Assembly (NCBI GenBank): GCA_002294045.1
Contig: DBEP01000048.1
Location: 1 to 40,382, forward strand
Source of the DNA: Lachnoclostridium sp. UBA903
GTDB lineage: Bacteria > Bacillota > Clostridia > Lachnospirales > Lachnospiraceae
DNA: 40,382 nucleotides
Direction: 5' to 3'
The notes beneath the pieces are model-generated. The model worked only from the letters and a program-made list of their open reading frames with translations. It ran no database searches and was not told the DNA's origin. Positions 1 through 8,812 of the stretch are shown in pieces. Position 1 is the first letter of the stretch, and each line of letters starts with the position of its first letter. Position numbers and translations under genes: made by a program.

Positions 1-10
1 TTGCGAACAT

Positions 11-36
11 GGTATAATGTCAACAGACATTATACC
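11..36. promoter_or_regulatory. perfect 10-bp inverted repeat upstream of the EndoQ-UvrD gene
   Basis: GGTATAATGT, a 6-nt loop and ACATTATACC form a perfect 10+10 inverted repeat that contains a TATAAT hexamer, 58 bases before the ATG at 95. It could be an operator overlapping a -10 box or a terminator of the gene left of the window; the following T-rich stretch (CATTTTTA) is short. The role is inference only, because the -35 side lies outside the window. Confidence 0.45.
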
Positions 37-94
37 CATTTTTACCTCTGTATGGCCTTTGTGCCGTTAACTTTACGAAAGGAATATCCGTAAA

Positions 95-3000
95 ATGTTT
101 ATTGCCGATTTTCATATTCATTCAAAATACTCCAGGGCGACAAGCAAGGACTGCGTGCCTGAACTCCTTGAGCTGTGGGCCAGACGGAAGGGGCTCTCCT
201 TAATCGGAACGGGAGACTTCACCCACCCGGCTTGGCGCGAGGAATTAAAAGAGAAGCTTGTCCCGGCTGAAGAGGGTCTTTACAGGCTGAAAGAAGAGTT
301 TTGCAGAGAGGACAAGATTGCGGGAGCGGATTTTAGCCCAAGATTTATCTTATCCAGCGAAATCAGTTCCATATACAAAAAAAACGGAAAGGTCAGGAAG
401 GTTCACAATGTTATCCTCCTTCCCGGTCTCGAACAGGCCGAGGCCCTGTCACGCCGACTTGAGGCCATAGGTAATCTCCACTCTGACGGCAGACCGATTC
501 TGGGACTTGACAGCAGGGATCTTTTAGAAATTACGTTAGACGTATGCCCGGATTCGATTTTTATTCCCGCACATATCTGGACTCCTCATTTTTCCCTTTT
601 CGGAGCCTACTCAGGCTTTGACGATATCAGGGAGTGTTTTGAGGACCTGACGGATTATATCTATGCACTCGAAACGGGGCTTTCCTCCGATCCGCCGATG
701 AACTGGCGCCTTTCTGCATTGGACAGGTTTTCCATGGTATCCAACTCCGACGCCCATTCGCCGGGGAATCTCGCGCGGGAGGCGAATCTTTTTGACACGG
801 TCCTCTCGTATCCGTACATAGCCCGGGCGCTCCAAAACCGGAATACAAATGAATTTTATGGTACAATTGAATTCTTCCCTGAAGAAGGAAAGTACCACTG
901 CGACGGACACAGAAACTGTAAGGTGTGTATGCAACCTTCAGAAACTAAAGCCGTATCGGGTATCTGCCCCGTATGCGGCGACCGGATTACGGTCGGTGTA
1001 CTCCACCGGGTGGAGGCGCTTTCGGACCGGGATGAAGGTTATGTTCCGCCGAATGCCAAGCACTTTGAAAGCCTTGTTCCCCTGCACGAGGTGATTGCCG
1101 CATCGACGGGGCTTACCGCCGCAAGTGCAAGAGTAAGGGAAAAATATAACCATATGATACAAGACTTAGGTCCGGAGCTTTTTATTCTCCGTGAGGCACA
1201 GCTTGCCGATATCGAGAAAAAGGCAGGCCCCCTTATTGCCGAAGGTATCCGAAGACTCCGGTGCGGTAAGGTGCATATTGAACCCGGTTATGACGGCAGA
1301 TACGGCAGAATCAAAATCCTGGATAATAACGAAATCGGCCAGTTCTTCGGTCAGATCAGTCTTTTTAACGAGCAAAAAGTTAAATCCAAGCCGCAGCCGG
1401 ATGGCACCAAACCGAAGAAAAACCGGAATCATGAGGCGGCCTCCCCGGTAAGCGAGGCAGTAGTGCGGGAAAATAGCTCGGACACACCCTTAAAAGCGGA
1501 CGTTGATATGCATTACGGCTTGAACAAGGAGCAATGGGAAGCCGTCTCTGCCCCCGAGGGCGCCGTTACGGTTATTGCAGGCCCCGGTACGGGCAAAACA
1601 AAGACACTCGTCAGCCGTATCGCTTATCTTGTCGAAGTATGCGGTGTACAGCCTTCGCAGATTACTGCTGTTACCTTTACCAACAAAGCGGCGGGCGAGA
1701 TGCGCGAGCGCCTGGAGAAGCATTTTGGAAGCAAACGTGCCGTGAAAGATATGACTATCGGCACCTTCCATTCCATATGTCTGCAGATTTTGTCCATGCA
1801 GAATGACGGAAAAGGGATTACATTGATTGACGAGGTGAATGCGCTCTCCATAGTCGGGGACATTCTGAAAGGCCTTCATATAAAAAACTCACCACGGGAT
1901 GTCCTTCGGGAGATTTCATGGATGAAAAACGGTGCGCAGGTTAATAAAGAAACCGTAAAGATACCAATGGAGCTATACGATTTGTACTGCGCCGAGCTTG
2001 CGCGGTATGGCGTACTGGATTATGACGACATTCTGCTAAAAGCACTTGAACAGTCAGAAGAGAAGGATGGTATGGGCGGGGAATGCTTTTCTGGTTCCTT
2101 TTCCTATCTGCTCGTAGACGAATTCCAGGATATAAATGACATTCAGTACCGTCTGATTAAAGCATGGGGCCGGAACAGCAAAGGTATCTTTATCATAGGG
2201 GACCCCGACCAATCCATCTATGGCTTCAGGGGCTCGGATCCCCGCTATTTTGAAAAATTCTATAAAGATTTTTATAACGTCCGGCAAATTAGACTTACCC
2301 GAAATTACCGTTCCACACCGGAGATTCTCAATTGTGCCAAAGCAGTTATATCACGAAAAGCGGCCGGAAGCCATGCCCGTTATTTGGAGGCGGGCAGGGA
2401 AAAAGGTGTTCAAACGCGTATTCTGAAAGCGGACGACGTTTTTTCGGAGGCATTGTTTATAGCAAAGGAAATCAACCAAATGGTTGGGGGAATCGATATG
2501 CTTGATGCACATACGTCCCGGAAAAGAGCCGTTTCCAGAAGTTCGCGTGGGCTTTCCGACATCGCTATACTATACCGTGTAAACCACCAGGCGGAAATTC
2601 TGGAGCAATGCCTTAAGAAGGAAGGCATTCCCTATACGGTTGCCGGGCGGAACGAATTTCTTTCCGACCGCGCGGTTCAGAAGGCGGTGGCCTTTTTCCG
2701 GCTCCTGCTTAATCCGGAGGACCGCATTTCGTTGATGATATATTTGAGGATATTGGACGGTTGCCCCGCCGGTCTGGTGCAGGAAATTATAGACACTTAC
2801 GACAAGGCTGAAAAAGGCGTGCCGTCTCTTGCAGCTATTCTTGAAGCGCCCAGACCGCAGCCGGTCTCGGACAGTCTTCGTAAAACCGGAGAGCTGCTTC
2901 GCAGGTATGAACCTGCAATCCATAAAGAAAAGCCGCAAACTCTGCTGGAATCCTGGGCCAGCGATAACGGGCAGGAAGCTGTCCGATGCATGGAATTACT

Positions 3001-3412
3001 TTCCAATACGGCTGTTTTGCACAGCAAAATGCAACCTTTCCTCCAGAACCTTGTGCTTGGGCGTGAAAGCGATTTGGTGCGCAGCGGCGGCAGGGTGTAT
3101 TCTCCCGATGCGGTTTCTCTCATGACCATGCACGGGTCCAAAGGGCTTGAATTCCCTGTTGTGTTCCTGTGCGGTTTAAACGAAGGCATAATTCCTTTTA
3201 AAAATCACGGTGGTAACTGCAATCCGGAAGAAGAAAGACGGCTCTTTTATGTAGGGATGACAAGAGCGAAAGACGAGCTTGTCATGCTTGCTTCACAGTC
3301 GCCCTCACCCTTTCTGGATGATATTCCCCGGCGTTACTGTACGGCGGGAGACGCTTTTGAGCGCAGGCAGGCACCGGATGCATATCAGCTCACACTTTTC
3401 GACTATATTTGA
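95..3412 (+). CDS. EndoQ-like PHP endonuclease fused to a UvrD/Rep-type DNA helicase
   Basis: A protein of 1105 aa with two halves. Residues 1 to about 400 resemble the endonuclease Q family, which nicks DNA 5' of deaminated bases (uracil, hypoxanthine) and abasic sites. Visible are the PHP metal motif DFHIHS near residue 5, NSDAHS near 219, and a zinc-binding set of cysteines (CDGHRNCKVC near 268, CPVC near 290). After a charged linker of about 60 residues, a superfamily 1A helicase follows: Walker A AGPGTGKTKT near 494, VDEFQD near 672, GDPDQSIYGFRG near 700, NYRSTPEIL, MTMHGSKGLEFP and YVGMTRAKDEL near 1051. All helicase motifs are intact. Both functions act on DNA in the cytoplasm, so a nick-then-unwind repair enzyme is a natural inference. 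The ATG at 95 has only a distant AAAGGA, but the protein begins exactly where the PHP fold should. The gene stands alone and is followed at once by a hairpin. Confidence 0.9.
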   Translation: MFIADFHIHSKYSRATSKDCVPELLELWARRKGLSLIGTGDFTHPAWREELKEKLVPAEEGLYRLKEEFCREDKIAGADFSPRFILSSEISSIYKKNGKVRKVHNVILLPGLEQAEALSRRLEAIGNLHSDGRPILGLDSRDLLEITLDVCPDSIFIPAHIWTPHFSLFGAYSGFDDIRECFEDLTDYIYALETGLSSDPPMNWRLSALDRFSMVSNSDAHSPGNLAREANLFDTVLSYPYIARALQNRNTNEFYGTIEFFPEEGKYHCDGHRNCKVCMQPSETKAVSGICPVCGDRITVGVLHRVEALSDRDEGYVPPNAKHFESLVPLHEVIAASTGLTAASARVREKYNHMIQDLGPELFILREAQLADIEKKAGPLIAEGIRRLRCGKVHIEPGYDGRYGRIKILDNNEIGQFFGQISLFNEQKVKSKPQPDGTKPKKNRNHEAASPVSEAVVRENSSDTPLKADVDMHYGLNKEQWEAVSAPEGAVTVIAGPGTGKTKTLVSRIAYLVEVCGVQPSQITAVTFTNKAAGEMRERLEKHFGSKRAVKDMTIGTFHSICLQILSMQNDGKGITLIDEVNALSIVGDILKGLHIKNSPRDVLREISWMKNGAQVNKETVKIPMELYDLYCAELARYGVLDYDDILLKALEQSEEKDGMGGECFSGSFSYLLVDEFQDINDIQYRLIKAWGRNSKGIFIIGDPDQSIYGFRGSDPRYFEKFYKDFYNVRQIRLTRNYRSTPEILNCAKAVISRKAAGSHARYLEAGREKGVQTRILKADDVFSEALFIAKEINQMVGGIDMLDAHTSRKRAVSRSSRGLSDIAILYRVNHQAEILEQCLKKEGIPYTVAGRNEFLSDRAVQKAVAFFRLLLNPEDRISLMIYLRILDGCPAGLVQEIIDTYDKAEKGVPSLAAILEAPRPQPVSDSLRKTGELLRRYEPAIHKEKPQTLLESWASDNGQEAVRCMELLSNTAVLHSKMQPFLQNLVLGRESDLVRSGGRVYSPDAVSLMTMHGSKGLEFPVVFLCGLNEGIIPFKNHGGNCNPEEERRLFYVGMTRAKDELVMLASQSPSPFLDDIPRRYCTAGDAFERRQAPDAYQLTLFDYI

Positions 3413-3438
3413 ACAGGAGGGCAACTATGCCCGCCTGT
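3413..3438 (+). terminator. hairpin directly after the EndoQ-UvrD stop codon
   Basis: ACAGGAGGGC and GCCCGCCTGT pair over 10 bp with one A/G mismatch around the loop AACTAT, starting at the base after the stop codon. It is followed by CCTTATT, so the U-tract is weak. A second, looser inverted repeat (GGGGTTGTTGC at 3454 with GCAGCAGCCCC ending at 3522) lies just beyond and may serve the convergent gene. Confidence 0.5.
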
Positions 3439-3543
3439 CCTTATTACAGTAAAGGGGTTGTTGCAAAATTTTACAATATAACTTACTTGTGGGAAAATAC
3501 AATTATATTTCGCAGCAGCCCCATTGCTGAATGGTTTAATATA

Positions 3544-4416
3544 TTAAACGAACTTCTTTTCCGCCCTGCTCACAAAATCTCTTACTGTATCGGCATACCG
3601 GTCAAGTTTCAGCATAAGGGCAAGATGCCCTCCCGTTATATCCGTAACAACTTCGGGATTCGGCATTATAGAAATAAGAGATTTCTTAACATTTTCATTA
3701 AAGGTGTGGTCGTCTTGCGAAAGAATCAGAAGAACTTTACCTTCAAACTTTTTGAAATCTTCGGGAACCATATTCCAATAATTTTTTAAGTCGATTAGTA
3801 ATTTTACCATATGTACTTCATATTTTTTTGTAAGCATAAGGAGCATTTCGTCACATAAATCCGTCATCATTTGAATTTCCAAATAGGTGGGATTATCCAG
3901 CTTTTTCATAACGGCTTTTTTCATCAATTTTTTTACGAGAATAAATGGAATGAATTTCATTAATTTAAGCATTTTAATTTGACGGTCCATCATTTCCAGA
4001 AGGCATCTTTTTCCGGCTACTTCCATAGATACCGATAACGAGCCTGTGTTTGACAAAATCAGGCCATCTACAACATCGGGATAATATTTTGCCACTATTT
4101 GTGCCACAAAGCCGCCCAGTGACTGGCCTACCAGATATGCTTTTACTCCGAGTGTCTGCAAGAGTATCGATATGGCCTGTGCAAGCTGTTTATTATCCTT
4201 ATAGGGTGTATGGTAATCAAAAGTTATAACCGAATAATCTTTTGCAAATTCGGTAAAATGCCTGAAAAATAAATCAGATAAGCCGATGCCCCCGGTTAAT
4301 AATACAAACGTTACTTCGGAGCCGTCGTTTTTAAAATACCTGTATCTAAAATCATGTCCTGCAATTTTCATTGTTTTTTGAGGATATTTTTCTCTATAAA
4401 GATTTATTTCTTCCAT
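3544..4416 (-). CDS. alpha/beta-fold hydrolase
   Basis: A 290-residue alpha/beta hydrolase with the nucleophile elbow GQSLGG, an early TGGIG oxyanion-type loop, an acid candidate in LSQDDHTFN, and the C-terminal histidine in GGHLALM, so the triad looks complete. The start at 4416 is preferred because AAAGGAGG sits 8 bases upstream and the longer frame would run into the next gene; the reading frame itself stays open to 4602. The substrate cannot be told from sequence. It is the last gene of a minus-strand run of small enzymes and is separated from the upstream nucleotidyltransferase by about 100 bp. A cytoplasmic location is likely, as no signal peptide is seen. Confidence 0.85.
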   Translation of the reverse strand: MEEINLYREKYPQKTMKIAGHDFRYRYFKNDGSEVTFVLLTGGIGLSDLFFRHFTEFAKDYSVITFDYHTPYKDNKQLAQAISILLQTLGVKAYLVGQSLGGFVAQIVAKYYPDVVDGLILSNTGSLSVSMEVAGKRCLLEMMDRQIKMLKLMKFIPFILVKKLMKKAVMKKLDNPTYLEIQMMTDLCDEMLLMLTKKYEVHMVKLLIDLKNYWNMVPEDFKKFEGKVLLILSQDDHTFNENVKKSLISIMPNPEVVTDITGGHLALMLKLDRYADTVRDFVSRAEKKFV

Positions 4417-4522
4417 ACACAAAACCTCCTTTCTCATTTTTGAAATATATAATCCGCTAAAGCATCTGCCATAAGCCGCACGGTTTCCTCGTAATATGCA
4501 CAAGACAGGGTATCCATTATGC

Positions 4523-5281
4523 TTATAAATTTGCGAATATACGTTTGTACATATAATTACAAAAATCCAACGACAACGGCTCCTCAAAAAAGTGATTTTC
4601 ATCCGATTGGTAACATTTAAGAGCAGTTTGTATTAACGGGGCAAAACGTGGCGGCAAATGCGCGCCTCCCCATAATCCGCCTTGTTCTTTTGATAAAATC
4701 AGGCTTTCGGACATATATGCAAGCACACGGCAAAGATTGAGAATGATATAAACCGGGTTCTTATAAATCTCTTCTTTTGCGTTTTCTATGTCGTACTTTA
4801 TACTGTCCAGAAAGTATTCTTTCTGAACATTTCCAAAGACTTCCTCTATTGCTTTTCCGCAGAGAACAATGCCTGCATTCTTAACTACCGTAAAATGCGC
4901 CGCCAAATCTTTATCCGTTCCGTTCATTGTCTCACAGTATTCCTTCAGGTTTTCCTGGCATCTTTCTAAGTGGGTATTCGAAAAATGCAGCTCGAAAGGT
5001 GTCGGATAGACAAAGTTTTTGCATATATCATTCCTTACCACACTCATCTCCAGGCCTTTGGGAGGGGTCATGGGAGATAGTTCAATCAAAACATTTATCA
5101 GTTTTTCTTTTTCATCAAGGGTTGGTACGTTTTTGACCACTACTAAAAAATCAATGTCGCTTTTTCTTGGGTTAAAACAGCCAAATGCAAGAGAACCGTG
5201 GACATAAAGCCCAATCAGATTGTCTTTTAGAATGCTTATATACTCTTCGGAAATCCTATTAAGAATTGTATTGTATTCCAT
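4523..5281 (-). CDS. aminoglycoside-nucleotidyltransferase-like protein (AadA/DUF4111 type)
   Basis: This 252-residue protein has the nucleotidyltransferase motif GSLAFGCFNPRKSDIDFLVVV, that is G-S followed by D-x-D, near residues 30-50. A helical C-terminal half resembles streptomycin/spectinomycin adenylyltransferases, with GGLWGGAHLPPRF near residue 205. Such enzymes move AMP from ATP to an aminoglycoside hydroxyl. Divergent family members in environmental and gut Firmicutes often have no proven drug activity, so resistance is only a possibility. The start at 5281 is chosen because AAGGGCGG lies just upstream; an ATG five codons earlier (5296) has no ribosome binding site. It lies in a row of small modifying enzymes on the same strand. 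Confidence 0.8.
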   Translation of the reverse strand: MEYNTILNRISEEYISILKDNLIGLYVHGSLAFGCFNPRKSDIDFLVVVKNVPTLDEKEKLINVLIELSPMTPPKGLEMSVVRNDICKNFVYPTPFELHFSNTHLERCQENLKEYCETMNGTDKDLAAHFTVVKNAGIVLCGKAIEEVFGNVQKEYFLDSIKYDIENAKEEIYKNPVYIILNLCRVLAYMSESLILSKEQGGLWGGAHLPPRFAPLIQTALKCYQSDENHFFEEPLSLDFCNYMYKRIFANL

Positions 5282-5358
5282 GCGCCGCCCTTTCATAAAA
5301 TGATTAATACAAAAATAAAATTAAACTAAATATGGAAGAATAAAATGTTCATCAACAT

Positions 5359-6258
5359 TCAAATTTCAATATTTGCTGAAAAAACAATTACAGCGTCCCC
5401 TATGATTTTTACCTCAACCGGCTCGTTATTGTTTATCTTTACCAGAACCTGCATTTTCCCGGCTCTGCCGATAGCTTCTCCCTGTACTGCCTCAAAAGAA
5501 AACTCCATTCCATCCGTTTTTACTATGTTAAAGTATACCAGATATGCACCAAGCGGGCCATTGGCATTCCCTGTGACCGGGTCTTCCGCTATGCCGATTG
5601 CAGGTGCAAACATTCTTCCATGTACAAGAGTTTTTTCATCCGGATGCAAGGTAAAAACATAGTACCCGTTACATCCGATTTCGCTGCTCAGATTAGATAA
5701 TTTTGATAAATCCGGAGATAACCTATGTAATAATTTGATATCCTTAATTCCTATCATAACTTTAGAATGTCCGGTAGATGCAATGGCTACGGGGCAGTCT
5801 TCCCTTAAATGTTCTTCTTTAATTCCCAGGGCATCTAAAAGACGGTCCTTGTATTCCTGTTTCAAAGCCTCACTGACTGAAACCTGGCCCTGTGTCATAG
5901 CAATTTTATAATCGTCATTATAATGCAGAATATCTACCGGTAAGATTCCCGCACCGGTTTTCTGGTATACTCTTACGCTGCTTAATTTCTCCTCCACCGC
6001 ACGTGCATAATGGGCTGCAATTGTAGCATGTCCGCAAATAGGCACTTCATTTGTGGGAGTAAAAAATCTGACATGAACATCGCAGTCCCCGCAATCTGTA
6101 AAGAGGAAAGCTGTCTCCGAATTGTTTAGCTCACGTGCTATTTTTTGCATAAGAGCTTCCGTAAGACCATCGGCATTTATTACTACACCCGCCGGGTTTC
6201 CGGTAAACCTTTCTTTAGTAAATGAATCTATTTGATAAATTCTGTAAGTTTTTTTCAT
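5359..6258 (-). CDS. PhzF-family isomerase/epimerase-like protein
   Basis: A 299-residue member of the PhzF family (diaminopimelate-epimerase-like fold, two similar halves). Visible hallmarks are the N-terminal YQIDSFTKERFTGNPAGVV, LNNSETAFLF containing the conserved Ser-Glu, GHATIAAHYA in the first half, and EDPVTGNANGPLGAYLV in the second. Family members isomerise small substrates such as trans-2,3-dihydro-3-hydroxyanthranilate in phenazine synthesis. No phenazine genes are nearby, so the substrate here is unknown. The length matches the family. The start is supported by AAAGAGG 8-9 bases before the ATG. The upstream GNAT gene is 41 bp away in the same direction, so co-transcription is possible. 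Confidence 0.9.
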   Translation of the reverse strand: MKKTYRIYQIDSFTKERFTGNPAGVVINADGLTEALMQKIARELNNSETAFLFTDCGDCDVHVRFFTPTNEVPICGHATIAAHYARAVEEKLSSVRVYQKTGAGILPVDILHYNDDYKIAMTQGQVSVSEALKQEYKDRLLDALGIKEEHLREDCPVAIASTGHSKVMIGIKDIKLLHRLSPDLSKLSNLSSEIGCNGYYVFTLHPDEKTLVHGRMFAPAIGIAEDPVTGNANGPLGAYLVYFNIVKTDGMEFSFEAVQGEAIGRAGKMQVLVKINNNEPVEVKIIGDAVIVFSANIEI

Positions 6259-6299
6259 TTTGCCGGCCTCTTTCTTTGTACTCTTGCCTATTGATCTAA

Positions 6300-6788
6300 T
6301 TAAGCAATCGTGATATAAAATGGGATTATATCTGCAAATGTATGGTCATCCATTTTGAAACCACCAGGGATTATCCCCAATGATGTAAAACCGAGTTTTT
6401 TGTATAAGTGAATGGCGCCTTGGTTCGTTGCAACAACAGCATTAAATTGCAGAATTCTAAACGATAACGACGCTGCCATAGCCATTGAATCCCTCACAAG
6501 GCGTTCACCAATATGTTTGCCTCGTTGTCCGGCTTTTACGGCATAAGAAGCGTTTGCAATATGCCCGCAGCGCCCGATATTATTTGGATGCAGGATATAC
6601 AGCCCCACAATTTCGCCGTTATCATCAGCGACACCCGTGTAAGATTGTTCAGCAAAAAATAGTTCAGCCTGTTTATCATTCATAGGTTCTTCTTGTGGAA
6701 AGGAATTCCCTTCTTCAACAATACTATTCCAAATCAGCTGCATTTTTGATAAATCGTCATTGGTATATCTTCTTACTATTATACTCAC
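6300..6788 (-). CDS. GNAT-family N-acetyltransferase
   Basis: A 162-residue acetyltransferase of the GNAT fold. The acetyl-CoA loop appears as KAGQRGKHIGERLV (R/Q-x-x-G-x-G/A type), preceded by strand IGRCGHIANASYAV and followed by LQFNAVVATNQGAIHLYKKLGF, the typical C-terminal beta-bulge region. The start is a GTG preceded by AGGAGG at 7 bases spacing, a strong signal. It probably acetylates a small amine or a protein N-terminus. The Nudix gene lies 55 bp upstream on the same strand. The acceptor substrate cannot be predicted. Confidence 0.87.
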   Translation of the reverse strand: MSIIVRRYTNDDLSKMQLIWNSIVEEGNSFPQEEPMNDKQAELFFAEQSYTGVADDNGEIVGLYILHPNNIGRCGHIANASYAVKAGQRGKHIGERLVRDSMAMAASLSFRILQFNAVVATNQGAIHLYKKLGFTSLGIIPGGFKMDDHTFADIIPFYITIA

Positions 6789-6843
6789 ACTTAATCCTCC
6801 TGCTGTATATTATATTGCTTGTTGGCAATTATGCTTTTTTCAG

Positions 6844-7332
6844 TTAGAATTCTTTTAACTCAGTAAAAACAATATTGTTTTTCGTTGCAATGCCACCATA
6901 TAAACAAGCCGTTTTTTTACCTGTTTCCAAGTAGTGTTGTAGTACATATTTCGCGGTATACGGCATTGCTTTTTCTAAAACATTTTCGTAATCAACCCAT
7001 TCTGGTTTCCCCTCGTCACAGCTGAGGGCAATATCGATATGAGGCTTTAAGTCAGCAAAAAAGTAATAGTTTTGACGTATTTCCCCCTTTTTTAGTCGCA
7101 GCGTAACATATTTTAACATAAGATTTTCCAATGCATTTTCGCTAATATTCATTTCTTCGTTCAGTTCTCTTAATACGCATGCACGAGCATTATTCAACTC
7201 GAAATCTTCAAAATGCCCTCCGATACCGCACCAACACGGTGCGACTACCTTTGAACCGATTCTATAAAGCATCAGCATTTTTTGGTTGTTAGAAATGTAT
7301 ATAGATGCCATATTGCGCAATTTACCGTCCAT
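6844..7332 (-). CDS. Nudix hydrolase
   Basis: A 162-residue protein with a clear Nudix box, G-x5-E-x7-R-E-x2-E-E, seen as GHFEDFELNNARACVLRELNEEM spread over residues of about 40-65. The box places Mg2+-binding glutamates for cleaving a nucleoside diphosphate linked to another moiety. The N-terminus (ASIYISNNQKMLMLYRIG) and GIGGHFED match the MutT-like group that cleans oxidised nucleotides or acts as a general pyrophosphatase. The start at 7332 has a modest GTGAGG upstream; a later Met at about 7314 is possible. The decayed GNAT remnant lies immediately upstream. Confidence 0.85.
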   Translation of the reverse strand: MDGKLRNMASIYISNNQKMLMLYRIGSKVVAPCWCGIGGHFEDFELNNARACVLRELNEEMNISENALENLMLKYVTLRLKKGEIRQNYYFFADLKPHIDIALSCDEGKPEWVDYENVLEKAMPYTAKYVLQHYLETGKKTACLYGGIATKNNIVFTELKEF

Positions 7333-7359
7333 ATTTTAACCTCACAGGATTTAAATAAT

Positions 7360-7584
7360 TTATATCTTTATTGATATACTCAAAAGTTGAATAACTTTGA
7401 AATGTTGCTGACAGCGAGCAATCAGTGCATTTATATGTTCCTCTTTTGACCATTGGTGTACATACTTAGCATTATCCTCTTCACGTTCAGCAGCTAGTAC
7501 ATATTCTATATTGTCTTCTTGCGTATGTTTTATAATTAATCAGTCAGACTGCTCAATATTATATGACATCAGATTAATCTCCAT
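7360..7584 (-). pseudogene. remnant of a GNAT acetyltransferase (N-terminal part, in-frame stop)
   Basis: Reading the minus strand from 7584 gives an open frame broken by a TGA at codon 15 and ended by a TAA after 74 residues. The piece after the TGA reads LIIKHTQEDNIEYVLAAE, then YVHQWSKEEHINAL. This is the typical start of a GNAT protein (alpha1 region with the HQWS/GQWS element), but the acetyl-CoA-binding C-terminal half is absent. It sits among three intact GNAT genes. The identification rests on pattern recognition of the N-terminal motif only. Confidence 0.5.
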
Positions 7585-7692
7585 TTTTTGTTTACCGCGC
7601 ATTTTAAACTATTTCTTATAGTCACCCTTTAATAAATCACTTTTAATAACATCTAAACGGTATAATCCGGTTAATAAAGGTCAGCCGCATAC

Positions 7693-8205
7693 TTAACTAA
7701 GAGGTATCCAGTATCTCTGCTCAATATTTCCATCAATTTCAATCTCGTTTTCCAAAACACCACCGTTGTTTATGATACTTTTAGCAGAGCCAATATTACT
7801 TTTATTACAAACCATTAACACTTTATCAATTTCTAATTTTCGACATTCATCCAATGCTAATGCAATCATCTCCGTAGCATATCCTTTTCGCCTTTCAGAT
7901 GGTCTAATGCCGTCTCCGATGTGGCCTCCATTTAGAAGAAGAGACTCGTTAAGATGATGACGAATATTCACAGCACCTACAAAGATATTTCGTTCCGTAT
8001 CCAACCCGAAAAAAGTGGTAGAAGGGACAAAACCTGGAATACCCCGTTCCTCATCTTCAAACCCTTGAAGATATTTTTCAAAATCTTTATAGTCTATTCG
8101 TCTAATTGCAAAAGGTATAATTTTTTCATTTGCCAAAAACCACTCATCCATCATTTCCTTTAAATGAGTACGATATTCGTTGCTAAGCTTTACTAATACA
8201 ATCAA
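7693..8205 (-). CDS. GNAT-family N-acetyltransferase
   Basis: A 170-residue acetyltransferase. The motif-A strand and CoA loop are visible as GGHIGDGIRPSERRKGYATEM (residues about 93-113), and CNKSNIGSAKSIINNGGVLENE marks the C-terminal part. The N-terminal region with the IPGFVPSTTFFGLD motif matches a predicted acetyltransferase subgroup (RimL-like) often annotated without substrate. The start is a TTG at 8205; GGAGG lies 9 bases before it and no ATG fits better. The next gene upstream is another GNAT 76 bp away, in the same direction. Confidence 0.85.
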   Translation of the reverse strand: MIVLVKLSNEYRTHLKEMMDEWFLANEKIIPFAIRRIDYKDFEKYLQGFEDEERGIPGFVPSTTFFGLDTERNIFVGAVNIRHHLNESLLLNGGHIGDGIRPSERRKGYATEMIALALDECRKLEIDKVLMVCNKSNIGSAKSIINNGGVLENEIEIDGNIEQRYWIPLS

Positions 8206-8281
8206 TATTTTTTGCCTCCGTTATATAATCTGAGCTTCAAAGATTTTGATGTTCGGCCAATCAAACCGATAATTTGAAATT

Positions 8282-8812
8282 TTAATGTCCTATCGTCAAT
8301 GAATATATTAATTCTTTAGTCGATTCTTTTGCGTTCTTGTTATATCTGACTCCGTCGTCACACTCCAGTATCATTCCTATTCTTTTCATCAATCGATAAG
8401 AATCTACATTTTGACTGTCACAATGTGCAACTAATTTCTCTACGCACAATTTATTAGCAGAAAAGTCCTTTATAGCAAATGCCGCTTCTGTTGCGTACCC
8501 GTTTCCCCAAAAATCCTTATGAAGGATCCACCCTAACTCACCTTCGGAATGACTCTTATTTAAATAAATGGAAATCGCGCCGATATGTATATTGTCTAAT
8601 GTAATGGCGAATTCATAGAAATCAGGATTTTCTTTCTCCCATTCTGAACTCACAGTTGATAAGAAGCTTTTTGTCTCTTCCAAGGTGTCGTTCGGAAGAT
8701 GAATCATGTATTTTGTGTTCATCGGATCGCTTGCATACGCATGGGTCGAATACAAGTCATTTATGTTTAAAGGTCTTAGGGATAACCTTTCTGTCTTTAA
8801 TGTTATAAGCAT
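8282..8812 (-). CDS. GNAT-family N-acetyltransferase (RimJ/RimL type)
   Basis: A 176-residue acetyltransferase beginning MLITLKTERLSLRPLNINDL, the hallmark start of the RimJ/RimL ribosomal-protein acetyltransferase group. GELGWILHKDFWGNGYATEA carries the acetyl-CoA loop, and LVAHCDSQNVDSYRLMKRIGM the conserved C-terminal asparagine/tyrosine region. AGAGGTG precedes the ATG by a few bases. Substrates in this group range from ribosomal N-termini to small amines, so no specific target is claimed. It is the first gene of the minus-strand run that continues to 3544; the large gap upstream (8813-9465) probably holds its promoter. Confidence 0.87.
   Translation of the reverse strand: MLITLKTERLSLRPLNINDLYSTHAYASDPMNTKYMIHLPNDTLEETKSFLSTVSSEWEKENPDFYEFAITLDNIHIGAISIYLNKSHSEGELGWILHKDFWGNGYATEAAFAIKDFSANKLCVEKLVAHCDSQNVDSYRLMKRIGMILECDDGVRYNKNAKESTKELIYSLTIGH

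Noticed and set aside
3409..3789. 126-residue plus-strand frame after the EndoQ-UvrD gene
   Set aside because: It runs antisense to the alpha/beta hydrolase, which has a full catalytic pattern; the first codons only overlap the terminator hairpin.
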